A DNA stretch of 11,249 nt from RGIG995 sp045635765 (GTDB lineage Bacteria; Bacillota; Clostridia; Oscillospirales; UBA644): assembly GCA_045635765.1 (NCBI GenBank), contig JAZTWH010000071.1, positions 1 through 11,249 of the forward strand. The letters are read 5' to 3'. Position 1 is the first letter of the stretch. Every line of letters begins with the position of its first letter. The notes below the pieces were generated by a model. It was not told where the DNA came from and ran no database searches. It was given only the letters and a program-made list of their open reading frames with translations. The translations under genes were made by a program, and so were the position numbers. This document shows, one piece after another, positions 1 to 6,022 of this stretch.

Positions 1-98
1 AGACCTGTTATTTCGGAATCAACAGGGTACAAAATTCACTGTTTAATTTTCAAGGTTCATGACGGCCGTAAAAACCTCTGTTTTTTTGGCGCTTGAAT
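1..98 (-). promoter_or_regulatory. Leader transcript, possibly of an rRNA operon lying outside the window
   Basis: This is the stretch downstream of the strong minus-strand promoter at 99-127, and it contains no open frame. Read on the minus strand it contains CCTTGAAAATTAAACAG, which resembles the CTTGAAAACT-type sequence in leaders and spacers of rRNA operons in Bacillota. No mature rRNA sequence is visible inside the window, so the rRNA link is inference. The transcript would run off the left edge. Another stable-RNA or tRNA operon, or an ordinary long 5' UTR, is possible. Confidence 0.4.
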
Positions 99-127
99 AG
101 TATATCACAAATTTTCCCGTTTGTCAA
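99..127 (-). promoter_or_regulatory. Consensus sigma-A promoter reading leftwards out of the window
   Basis: On the minus strand a perfect -35 box TTGACA (122-127) is followed by a 17-nt spacer and a -10 box TATACT (99-104). The spacing is ideal and the boxes deviate from consensus at one base, so this should be a strong promoter. Its start point would be near position 92. The gene it serves is outside the window. Confidence 0.8.
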
Positions 128-170
128 GCCCTTTTTGAAAAAAGTTTTTGATGAAACAAAAATGCAAAAA

Positions 171-206
171 ACGGAAAAAACCTTGAAATCTCAAGGTTTT
201 TTCCGT
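171..206. terminator. Perfect 16-bp hairpin terminator, probably bidirectional
   Basis: The arms 171-186 and 191-206 are exactly complementary around the 4-nt loop AATC, and the outer half of the stem is A/T. On the minus strand the stem base is followed by a T run, as expected for the end of the DUF896-PHP operon about 215 nt upstream. It also separates that operon from the next promoter at 99-127. The stretch 207-420 between it and the PHP stop holds a 7-bp inverted repeat (ATTCCCG 364-370 / CGGGAAT 380-386) without a U tract, and otherwise nothing I can name. Confidence 0.85.
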
Positions 207-420
207 GTCTATACCATTTTGGGTTAAAATATTTGTGCAAAAAATACAACACTGTCGTAAAATCAAAGATAAAACTGTCGATTTTGACCATACCGAACTT
301 CGAACAGAAAACATCCCGAACATGGACTTTAAACGGAACCGGTTTGCGTTGTTCGTACAAACGATTCCCGTGCCACGCTCGGGAATTTGCGGTGTGGATA
401 TAATATAATATGAAAGGATT

Positions 421-1125
421 TTATTCGCAGAACAGATCTTCGTTCCGTCCGTCGAACACCACCGTCGGGGTTGCCTCGCCCCGGAGCACCGCTTCGCAGT
501 AATCCGAAGGGGAAGTGAATCGAACCGGAGAGGAGACTCCACACAGACGCCGCTGAGGGGCATGAATGTCGGAACCGGCGGTGACGGGGAGGTTATAATT
601 CCGGGCAAATTCTTCCGCCCGTTCGTTTTCAAAATCCGTGCGGTTGGCGTTGAGAATTTCAACGGCGTCCACGCTTCGGGGCAACAGCCGGATCAGATCA
701 ATATATCCTGCTTCCCGGAAGGGATGGGCGTGGACCACGAATCCTCCTTCGGATCGGGCGAATTGGCAGTACTGTCGCATGGGCATTTTCATAATTTCGG
801 GGTGAGCCTTAAGCCAATCCCGTCCCAAACCGTAGGTGAGAACGTCGTTGCCCTGATAGGAATTCTCAAATCCGAAAAACACGTCGAGGCCGACCTTTTC
901 TCCTTCGGCCTTGGCCCGTTCGTAGGATTCCAAAAATTGATCCACCGCGTCCTCCCATGGCAAGGATTGATAAGGAACGGCAGTATTGCCGTTAAAAAAG
1001 TGATCGGTGACAAAAATGCCGGTATAACCGTACCGATGGAATCGACGGACCTGCTCTTCCGGAGTTTGGCGACCGCATTTGCTTCCCACGGAGGTATGCA
1101 GATGGGTCTCGTAAATAAAGCTCAT
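421..1125 (-). CDS. PHP-domain metal-dependent phosphoesterase
   Basis: A 234-residue protein of the PHP (polymerase and histidinol phosphatase) fold. Seen directly: THLHTS near residues 7-12 (H8, H10), TDH at 40-42, E87 in a GFE motif, VHAHPFR at 131-137 (H132, H134) and GSDIH at 184-188. These are the PHP metal-ligand motifs in their usual order, so the active site looks complete, most likely for two or three metal ions. Length and order fit stand-alone PHP phosphoesterases, which hydrolyse phosphate ester or nucleotide substrates; the substrate cannot be read here. No signal peptide, so cytoplasmic. The start ATG shares one base with the stop of the DUF896 gene upstream (TGATG) and has no strong ribosome binding site, suggesting translational coupling. 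Alternatives within the superfamily include histidinol-phosphatase-like enzymes. Confidence 0.88.
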   Translation of the reverse strand: MSFIYETHLHTSVGSKCGRQTPEEQVRRFHRYGYTGIFVTDHFFNGNTAVPYQSLPWEDAVDQFLESYERAKAEGEKVGLDVFFGFENSYQGNDVLTYGLGRDWLKAHPEIMKMPMRQYCQFARSEGGFVVHAHPFREAGYIDLIRLLPRSVDAVEILNANRTDFENERAEEFARNYNLPVTAGSDIHAPQRRLCGVSSPVRFTSPSDYCEAVLRGEATPTVVFDGRNEDLFCE

Positions 1126-1328
1126 CAGTCTTTTTTCTCTACTTTCTTTTTGGTGCCGTCGGGATATTGAATATAGGTATTCTTCAACGTTCCCTCCAGG
1201 CTCGCCCGCATGGCAGCACGATATTCGTTGCGTAACCCTTCCCGTTCGATCTTTTCCTCTTCGGTCAATTCCCGGGTGCGGGAAATGCGGGTCAGTTCAC
1301 TGATTCTGTCCAATTTCTTCTGATTCAT
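1125..1328 (-). CDS. DUF896 family small protein (YnzC-like)
   Basis: A 67-residue charged protein. The N-terminal half (KLDRISELTRISR ... LTEEEKIERE) is the helical hairpin typical of DUF896, whose best known member is YnzC of Bacillus subtilis; residues 30-55 continue with LRNEYRAAMRASLEGTL, also family-typical. YnzC sits in an SOS-induced operon there, but I see no LexA box next to this promoter. I chose the ATG at 1326-1328 because AAAAGGAG (1337-1344) lies 8 nt upstream; a longer TTG-started reading up to 1352 would bury this site. First gene of a two-gene operon with the PHP enzyme, with one base shared between stop and start. Function unknown, cytoplasmic. Confidence 0.85.
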   Translation of the reverse strand: MNQKKLDRISELTRISRTRELTEEEKIEREGLRNEYRAAMRASLEGTLKNTYIQYPDGTKKKVEKKD

Positions 1329-1336
1329 ACACAAAG

Positions 1337-1344
1337 CTCCTTTT
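1337..1344 (-). promoter_or_regulatory. Ribosome binding site that fixes the DUF896 start
   Basis: AAAAGGAG on the minus strand, 8 nt before the ATG at 1328. It lies inside the alternative upstream reading that starts with TTG at 1352, so the shorter 67-residue protein is preferred. Confidence 0.8.
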
Positions 1345-1355
1345 GGATTCAACTG

Positions 1356-1384
1356 ATTATAACATATCCTGAGGAAAATGTCAA
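1356..1384 (-). promoter_or_regulatory. Consensus sigma-A promoter of the DUF896-PHP operon
   Basis: TTGACA (1379-1384), 17-nt spacer, TATAAT (1356-1361) on the minus strand: a full-consensus promoter. The start point would fall near 1350, giving a leader of roughly 20 nt before the ATG. It lies back to back with the kinase promoter at 1424-1452. Confidence 0.88.
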
Positions 1385-1423
1385 GAATAAATCTGGTTAT
1401 ATATTTTTAATCAAAACTGACCA

Positions 1424-1452
1424 TTGACATATGCCAAAATTTATGGTATAGT
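1424..1452 (+). promoter_or_regulatory. Consensus sigma-A promoter of the pyridoxal/pyridoxamine kinase gene
   Basis: TTGACA (1424-1429), 17-nt spacer, TATAGT (1447-1452), about 35 nt before the start codon. The -35 boxes of this and the divergent promoter are about 40 bp apart, leaving little room for a shared operator; no palindrome is obvious between them. Confidence 0.85.
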
Positions 1453-1487
1453 ATAAAAAACTTGAATCCGCATCGAAAGGAATTTTT

Positions 1488-2327
1488 ATGAAACAGAAAC
1501 GAATCGTGACCGTCCAGGATATTTCTTGCCTTGGGAAATGCTCCCTCACCGTAGCGCTTCCCATTCTGTCCGCAATGGATACGGAGGCCTGCGTCCTTCC
1601 GACGGCCGTCCTTTCCACCCATACCGGGGGATTCTCCGGCTATACGTTCCGGGATTTAACCGAAGACATTGTGCCGATTCTCAACCATTGGGAGAAGGAA
1701 GGCTTTGATTTTGACGCCATTTACACCGGCTATCTGGGGTCCTCGGAGCAATGCCGGCTGATGATTGATTTGTTTGACCGCTTTGGGACCGATGACAATC
1801 TGATTTTCGTGGACCCGGCAATGGCGGACAACGGAAAACTGTATGCAGGCTTTCCGGCGGATTTTCCGCAAGAGATGCGAAAAGTCTGTGCTAAGGCCGA
1901 CGTGATCGACCCAAATTTGACCGAAGCCTGTCTGATGTTGGGAATCGACTTTCCGGGGAAATCGGGATATACCGAAGAGTGGATCAAAGACGTTCTGAAG
2001 CAGCTCTGCGGAATGGGATGTGCAAAAGCGATCCTGACCGGGGTCGTATTTGGAGATCGGCAGGGTGCCATGGCTTATGACAGTACAACGGACACCTTCG
2101 CTTCCTATTTTGCAGAGAATTTGCCCGTGTCTTTCCACGGAACGGGAGACGTATTCTCTTCCGCTCTGTGCGGAGCCCTGGTTCGGGGACAGGACATGGA
2201 GCAGGCCCTGAAAACCGCCGTTAATTTCACCGTCCAAGCCATTAACATTTCGGCCGCAGACCCGGACCTGCCCCGGTACGGCGTTCGGTTCGAGGCGGCT
2301 CTGCCCGGCTTGATCCAAAGTCTTTAA
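1488..2327 (+). CDS. Pyridoxal/pyridoxamine kinase (PdxY/PdxK type, ribokinase superfamily)
   Basis: A 279-residue cytoplasmic kinase that would phosphorylate pyridoxal, pyridoxamine or pyridoxine with ATP in the vitamin B6 salvage pathway. Seen directly: VQDISC near 9-14, the vitamer-side VLSTHTGGFSGY at 41-52, GYLGS at 81-85, DPAMADNGKLY at 109-119, NLTEA at 143-147 and the anion-hole/catalytic HGTGD at 217-221 (D221 as base). All are family-typical and the length matches (about 280). AAAGGAA (1476-1482) lies 5 nt before the ATG. Single gene with its own promoter and its own terminator downstream. Ring specificity (PdxY versus PdxK) cannot be settled from motifs, so no symbol is given. Clostridial homologues are usually called pyridoxamine kinase. 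Confidence 0.92.
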   Translation: MKQKRIVTVQDISCLGKCSLTVALPILSAMDTEACVLPTAVLSTHTGGFSGYTFRDLTEDIVPILNHWEKEGFDFDAIYTGYLGSSEQCRLMIDLFDRFGTDDNLIFVDPAMADNGKLYAGFPADFPQEMRKVCAKADVIDPNLTEACLMLGIDFPGKSGYTEEWIKDVLKQLCGMGCAKAILTGVVFGDRQGAMAYDSTTDTFASYFAENLPVSFHGTGDVFSSALCGALVRGQDMEQALKTAVNFTVQAINISAADPDLPRYGVRFEAALPGLIQSL

Positions 2328-2461
2328 AGCCCCGCTGCTATTGTTTCCCAAAACCGCTTCTTCTACCCTTTGCCAATCCGCACTGAATGACTGTAGACTT
2401 CATTTTTGGGAAACGTTCTTCGTCTTCCCTTCCGAAATAATTTTTCCGGTGCCACAAAAAA

Positions 2462-2510
2462 CCACCCGAAGAGGGCTCAAACCTCCCTTTCGGGTGGACT
2501 TTTTTTAGTT
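2462..2510. terminator. Rho-independent terminator, 9-bp stem flanked by A and T runs
   Basis: CCACCCGAA (2462-2470) pairs with TTCGGGTGG (2489-2497), with partial extra pairing inside. A run of Ts (2500-2506) and a second T run follow on the plus strand, fitting the end of the kinase transcript. An A run precedes it, so it can also act on the minus strand. The 130 bp between the kinase stop and this hairpin contain nothing else I recognise. Confidence 0.75.
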
Positions 2511-2580
2511 TTTTAGAAACCGATAAGAAAACTCGGCTACTGAATTCCCTCGGTGCGAGGGGAGGAGGACGGTTTTTTAT

Positions 2581-2620
2581 ATAAAAATTCTCCCGCTGCA
2601 AGTCATGGCAACGGGAGAAT
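2581..2620 (-). terminator. Hairpin terminator of the SGNH hydrolase transcript
   Basis: ATTCTCCCG (2587-2595) and CGGGAGAAT (2612-2620) form a perfect 9-bp stem, extended by a TGC/GCA pair inside. Read on the minus strand the stem is followed by TTTTTATA, so it points the right way to end the transcript of the hydrolase and its repeat array. Confidence 0.65.
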
Positions 2621-2638
2621 ATTTACTTTCTCGAAAAT

Positions 2639-2817
2639 CTTAGCATTCCTTAAGGACATGAAACACTTATTCCTTGATCTTTGCCTTTAAGGATTTGGAA
2701 CACTTGCTCCTTGATCTTAGCCTCTAAAGGCTTGGAACACCTTTGACTTTAAGGGCTCGGGACACTTGTTCCTTGATCTTAGAATTCCTTAAGGGCTCGG
2801 GACACTTGTTCCTTGAT
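2639..2817 (-). repeat. Degenerate tandem array derived from the 3' end of the SGNH hydrolase gene
   Basis: On the minus strand a unit of 37-40 nt beginning ATCAAGGA recurs five times: 2778-2817 (the last 12 codons of the gene plus TAA), 2741-2777, 2716-2740 (5'-truncated), 2679-2715 and 2639-2678. The first two copies share a 31-bp identical stretch (2789-2819 and 2749-2779) at a 40-bp offset; the outer copies are more diverged, so the array seems to have grown over time. The unit is not a multiple of three and the first copy carries the stop, so copies 2-5 are not translated as part of the protein. They lie between stop codon and terminator, in the 3' UTR. Confidence 0.85.
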
Positions 2818-3423
2818 CTGGGACATTCCCTTGACGGTAGGGTGCTTGCAACACTTGTCAATCCCCTCCAGGGCCACGAAGGAGGCTCCGAACCGGTTGC
2901 AAGCGGATTTCAAGCCCTCGGTAATCTCCGGCTTCAGCTCCGAATTGATCAAAACCACGATGTTGGCCTCAGGTAACACTTCCTTAAGTCTGGAAACCAT
3001 ACAGCAAAGGGCGGGCAAAACGAAATAGAGATCCTTTTTCTCCCAGCCTTCATATTGCATTTCTCCCAGGGGAGCATCGGACCAGCTGTCGTTGGTTCCC
3101 CCAAAGAGGAATACGGTGTCGATTTGGTTCTGTTCAAAAAAGCCTTCCTTTTTCCGCAGATCCAGTCGATGTAAGAACGAAGAGTTTTCCGAGCAGTCCG
3201 TCCCGTTGTATCCCGTATATCCAATGGTAGACCCGGACCAACTGTCGTTGAGGATCAGAGATCCACCAGTCTCCTTCAGCAGAAGGTGCCACCAAGTCTC
3301 GGTGACGCTCCGTACGTCGGTGTTGCCTTCCTGCTCGGAATAGTAGACGGCATGGCCCTCGGGAACATATCCCTGAAAGGTGGAATAGCTATCTCCGATA
3401 ATCAGTACGTTTTTTAAATCCAT
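2779..3423 (-). CDS. SGNH/GDSL-family hydrolase
   Basis: A 214-residue SGNH hydrolase, an esterase or lipase fold using a Ser-His(-Asp) site. Seen directly: block I GDSYS at 10-14 (nucleophile Ser12), a block II-like SWSGSTIG at 61-68 (Gly64), block III FGGTNDSW at 107-114 (Asn111 of the oxyanion hole) and, near the C-terminus, a block V-like ID-KCCKHPT at 188-195 (Asp189, His194). The catalytic set therefore looks complete. No signal peptide, so cytoplasmic. AAAAGGGAG (3434-3442) lies 10 nt before the ATG. The substrate is unknown; carbohydrate or acyl esters are plausible next to the isomerase and dehydrogenase genes. Its last 12 codons seed the downstream tandem array. Confidence 0.85.
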   Translation of the reverse strand: MDLKNVLIIGDSYSTFQGYVPEGHAVYYSEQEGNTDVRSVTETWWHLLLKETGGSLILNDSWSGSTIGYTGYNGTDCSENSSFLHRLDLRKKEGFFEQNQIDTVFLFGGTNDSWSDAPLGEMQYEGWEKKDLYFVLPALCCMVSRLKEVLPEANIVVLINSELKPEITEGLKSACNRFGASFVALEGIDKCCKHPTVKGMSQIKEQVSRALKEF

Positions 3424-3600
3424 GATTCCAATTCTCCCTTTTCAATTTTTTAGGAGTCGTCTCCTTCAAACCCGAAGACTTACAGTAGACGCCTGCGGTC
3501 AACGGCAAACGAGAGAAGAAAACTCGTGGCAAAAAACTTCCTTTTCCGCCCCATAAACAGAAGAAGAAGCTTTTTCGTTATACGGGCAAGCCCGAAAATT

Positions 3601-4401
3601 TCAGGATAAATAATCCTTCAGAAGGTCCTTCAGCCGGGACAGGGGCTGTTCCAGTTCCGCAAGCTCCGGGTGCCACTTGCGTTCCCACTCCAGAGAAAAG
3701 TATCCATCGTATCCTTGATTGCAAAGGTGCTTGACCACAGGAAGGACGGGAAGCTCCCCGTCTCCCGGAAGCACGGGCTGATGGTCTACGGCATCCTTCA
3801 GGTGAATATGGCGGATATAGGGGGCAAAAATGTCGTAAAACTCTACCCAACGGTCTCCATAGACGCCATGGGTGGTGATAATATCCCAAATCAAACCGAA
3901 ATTTCCCTTGTCCTTGCAGGCGTCTACCACGGGCATCAGTCGGGCTGCGGAGTTAAAATCCCCGTGGACCTCCAAAAAGACGTCTACACCCGTTCCCCGG
4001 GCCTCATCGCAAAGGGATGCAATCCCCTTGGCGGCCAGGGCAATGGCCTCGGCTTCTTTTTCCGGATCCCGGAGAAGGTCTCCAAAAACCCGAATGGCCC
4101 GAAAGCCAATGCGTTGAGCTATTTCAATGGCGGTCTTTCCTTCCCGAATCCCCGATTCATAGCATTTTTCATCGTGGAAGGAGCAGGAAGTTCCCAAAAT
4201 CCAGGGGCAGATTCCGGCACGGGCAAACTTTGCCTTAGTTTCTTCCGTCCGTTCGGGAGAAAATTCGAGAATCTGGTCGTTGTCCACCACACCTTCGATT
4301 CCACGCACTTCCAAAACGGAAATATCAAACCGATTGGCAAAGGCGAGGACCTCATCGAAGGACATTTCGGGACATCCGAGGGTAGAAAAACACAGTTTCA
4401 T
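3601..4401 (-). CDS. Sugar phosphate isomerase/epimerase (xylose isomerase-like TIM barrel)
   Basis: A 266-residue TIM-barrel protein of the AP-endonuclease-2/xylose-isomerase-like superfamily. Seen directly: KLCFSTLGCP at the N-terminal first strand; the metal-ligand pattern E144 (FLEVHGDF), D173 (IWDIITTHG), the HIHLKDA motif at 198-204 and E238 (FSLEWERKW); and PGDGELP at 212-218, common in this family. It probably isomerises or epimerises a keto sugar, sugar acid or inositol derivative with a divalent metal; the substrate is not readable. The ATG at 4401 was chosen because GAAAGGA (4411-4417) lies 9 nt upstream and family proteins start at this strand; the frame is open 24 codons further up (to 4473) but without support. 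Cytoplasmic. Follows the dehydrogenase gene on the same strand after 214 bp. Confidence 0.87.
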   Translation of the reverse strand: MKLCFSTLGCPEMSFDEVLAFANRFDISVLEVRGIEGVVDNDQILEFSPERTEETKAKFARAGICPWILGTSCSFHDEKCYESGIREGKTAIEIAQRIGFRAIRVFGDLLRDPEKEAEAIALAAKGIASLCDEARGTGVDVFLEVHGDFNSAARLMPVVDACKDKGNFGLIWDIITTHGVYGDRWVEFYDIFAPYIRHIHLKDAVDHQPVLPGDGELPVLPVVKHLCNQGYDGYFSLEWERKWHPELAELEQPLSRLKDLLKDYLS

Positions 4402-4410
4402 CAAATTGGT

Positions 4411-4417
4411 TCCTTTC
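4411..4417 (-). promoter_or_regulatory. Ribosome binding site that fixes the isomerase start
   Basis: GAAAGGA on the minus strand, 9 nt before the ATG at 4401. It argues against the longer reading that begins at 4473. Confidence 0.75.
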
Positions 4418-4454
4418 TTACGATTCCATTTCAATGCAGACTTTCCCTTGCTTC

Positions 4455-4478
4455 CCCGGGTAGGGATCTCCACCCGGG
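4455..4478 (-). repeat. 7-bp GC hairpin in the leader of the isomerase gene
   Basis: CCCGGGT (4455-4461) and ACCCGGG (4472-4478) are perfect inverted repeats around a 10-nt loop. No U tract follows on the minus strand, so it is not a typical terminator for the dehydrogenase transcript. On the plus strand a short T run follows after 6 nt, but no plus-strand gene is there. It could stabilise or attenuate the polycistronic message; role unknown. Confidence 0.5.
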
Positions 4479-4546
4479 CCCGGTCTTTTTCCGGAAAATG
4501 TTCCCGAAAGGAAAAAATTTCTGAATGGAGGGAGAGGGAGAAGATA

Positions 4547-4639
4547 GCCTACGCAACGAACTCTTTCTGTTAGCTTCTCATGATTTCCGCGGGGCCTACA
4601 TGGGAACTCTTTATGTCAGTTCTTGGACATGATTTCCGC
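4547..4639 (-). repeat. Imperfect tandem duplication of the dehydrogenase gene 3' end
   Basis: Two copies lie side by side: 4594-4639, which contains the last codons, the stop and about 20 nt beyond, and 4547-4590, fully downstream. Read on the plus strand both run GCCTAC, a variable bit, GAACTCTTT, a variable bit, then an identical 12-mer CATGATTTCCGC. About 32 of 46 positions match. The downstream copy is non-coding. This is the same kind of event as the larger array behind the SGNH gene. Confidence 0.7.
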
Positions 4640-5623
4640 ACGGGCACGGCAAATTTCATTGCGAAGGGGCTCGCCCTTCTCAAGATAAGCGGCACTCTCT
4701 AGGAGCAGGGCCCGGGTGATATCCTTCCGCAGGTCGGTGGTCGGACCGCCCATGTGCGGCATCATTAGAACGTTGTCAAGCTGATAGAAAAGGCAATCTT
4801 TTTCCGGGGGTTCCTTTTCATATACGTCGAGAATTGCCTGGAAGCGGCCGGTGCCAAGCTCCTGCTCCAAGGCCTTTTGATCCACCACGGCACCCCGGGC
4901 GGTGTTGACAAAGACGGCGTCCTTCCGAATGAGGGACAGCAAATCCTTGCCGATCATATGATAGGTCTGATCGAAGAGGGGCGTATGCAAGCTGATGACG
5001 TCGCATTGAGAGAAGATCTCTTCCAGACTTGCCTGGACCAGACCGTATTTCGCCACGTCCTCTTGGGGAAGGGGCTTGATATCGTATACCATGATCTTTA
5101 CACGGAAGGGGGCCAGCATCCGAACCACATTTTTGGCAATGGCTCCGTAACTGACCAGTCCCACGGTCTTCCCCAACAAGCCCCGGGTCCGGGTCGATGC
5201 ATTGCTCCATCTTTGTTCCTTCTGCAATTGATAGGTATATCTGGGAATCTCCCGCAGAGACGCAAGGATATAGGCGACGGTACCTTCCGCCACGGATTCG
5301 GCGAAAAAGCCGTTGCCCGAGAGGACCCGAATCCCCCGATCCCACATGGCGTCGCTGACGAAGGGGACCACCGTTCCGCCCAAATGGGCCAGAATCTTCA
5401 GATTGGGAGCCCGGTCCAAAATAGCCTTGTCCAGCCGGGGAGAGCCCCACAGGGTCACGTAGACGTCACTGTCCCCAATGCGTTCCGCAACTTCTTCCTG
5501 AGTCATCTGAGCATTGCTTTCATTCCAGATCACTTCCCCCAAGGACTCCGCCAAACGAATATTTTCGGGAGTAAAAAAGGTGTCAAATATAGAGTTTTTG
5601 GGGCAAGAGACAAAGGTCTTCAT
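4616..5623 (-). CDS. D-isomer-specific 2-hydroxyacid dehydrogenase
   Basis: A 335-residue NAD(P)-dependent 2-hydroxyacid dehydrogenase (2-oxoacid to D-2-hydroxyacid), of family length. Seen directly: an N-terminal catalytic half with LAHLGGT at 78-84, the Rossmann segment from GKTVGLVSYGAIAK (151-164), D181 after the second strand (favours NAD), HTP at 213-215, NTARG at 240-244 with catalytic Arg243, DVYEKEPP at 266-273 with Glu271, and MPHMGG at 288-293 with His290. The Arg-Glu-His set is complete. Odd point: the usual GxGxxG reads S158-Y-G160-A-I-A163, with only the middle glycine kept. AAGGAG (5632-5637) lies 8 nt before the ATG. First gene after the promoter at 5800-5828; with the isomerase it suggests sugar-acid or polyol catabolism, substrate unknown. 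Confidence 0.88.
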   Translation of the reverse strand: MKTFVSCPKNSIFDTFFTPENIRLAESLGEVIWNESNAQMTQEEVAERIGDSDVYVTLWGSPRLDKAILDRAPNLKILAHLGGTVVPFVSDAMWDRGIRVLSGNGFFAESVAEGTVAYILASLREIPRYTYQLQKEQRWSNASTRTRGLLGKTVGLVSYGAIAKNVVRMLAPFRVKIMVYDIKPLPQEDVAKYGLVQASLEEIFSQCDVISLHTPLFDQTYHMIGKDLLSLIRKDAVFVNTARGAVVDQKALEQELGTGRFQAILDVYEKEPPEKDCLFYQLDNVLMMPHMGGPTTDLRKDITRALLLESAAYLEKGEPLRNEICRARAEIMSKN

Positions 5624-5689
5624 ACAAGAATCTCCTTCACTGATTTCTCGGTATTCTCATTTTTTACGGAATTCGTTCCAACGGTTTTT

Positions 5690-5725
5690 CAGCCCCCACC
5701 CTTCCGGGAAGGGGCAGCGGGGCTG
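5690..5725 (-). repeat. Nested GC-rich hairpin in the dehydrogenase leader
   Basis: Outer arms CAGCCCC (5690-5696) and GGGGCTG (5719-5725), inner arms CCCTTCC (5699-5705) and GGAAGGG (5707-5713). It lies in the roughly 170-nt leader between the promoter at 5800-5828 and the start codon at 5623. No U tract follows on the transcribed strand, so it is not a simple terminator. It may control translation or message stability, or be a dispersed palindromic element. I do not recognise a known riboswitch. Confidence 0.55.
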
Positions 5726-5799
5726 GAGAGGCAGCAGTCCCAAAGGCCGCCGAGACCCCCAAATTGTCCTACGTTGGTCTTTTGGATTCGATTTCCTAT

Positions 5800-5828
5800 A
5801 TTATAGCATACGGCCATGGGTTTGTCAA
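5800..5828 (-). promoter_or_regulatory. Consensus sigma-A promoter for the dehydrogenase gene
   Basis: TTGACA (5823-5828), 17-nt spacer, TATAAT (5800-5805) on the minus strand: a full-consensus promoter. No equally good promoter is seen before the isomerase or the SGNH gene, so the three may share it. From here to 5967 I see no gene or repeat. Confidence 0.85.
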
Positions 5829-5967
5829 GATTTTTTGGGGGAATTTAAACAGAAAAATTGCTCTTTTTCGGGAAGTCCGGGAGCCGGGTTAAAAGAACGG
5901 AGGGAGGTCCCAAAATATCTTCCTCACACCGGCCCGGAATTCAATCGTTGTAAATTTTTTTGCCATC

Positions 5968-6004
5968 AAAAAACGCCCCGGGGATGATTCCCGAGACGTT
6001 TTTT
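5968..6004 (-). terminator. Terminator of the surface-protein operon
   Basis: AAAAAACG (5968-5975) pairs with CGTTTTTT (5997-6004), with further G-C pairs (CGGG/CCCG) and two mismatches inside. On the minus strand a T run closes the hairpin 19 nt after the stop of the last surface gene. The symmetrical A and T runs allow function on both strands, but only the minus strand has a gene ending here. Confidence 0.8.
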
Positions 6005-6022
6005 CGCTCTATTATTTTATGA

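Noticed and set aside
124..360. Minus-strand open frame of 78 codons downstream of the PHP gene
   Set aside because: It reads through the perfect terminator hairpin at 171-206 and needs a non-ATG start; no domain-like content.
399..409. Plus-strand TATAATATAAT as a promoter -10 region
   Set aside because: No -35 box at 16-18 nt and no plus-strand gene downstream; it lies just after the PHP stop and is probably just AT-rich.
562..1170. Long plus-strand open frame opposite the PHP gene
   Set aside because: The minus-strand frame has all PHP motifs, a coupled start and a promoter; the plus-strand frame is its shadow.
1356..1452. LexA-type SOS operator between the divergent promoters
   Set aside because: DUF896 relatives can be SOS-regulated, but no CGAAC-N4-GTTCG-like palindrome is present in this interval.
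2547..2570. Small hairpin CCCTCG/CGAGGG as another terminator
   Set aside because: The stem is only 6 bp and the next T run is more than 10 nt away, while better terminators flank it on both sides.
2338..2601. Minus-strand open frame of 87 codons after the kinase gene
   Set aside because: It runs through two terminator hairpins and their U tracts; it has no ribosome binding site and looks like translated non-coding DNA.
2639..2817. The tandem array as a CRISPR
   Set aside because: Units abut without spacers and are degenerate copies of the adjacent gene end, with no cas genes near.
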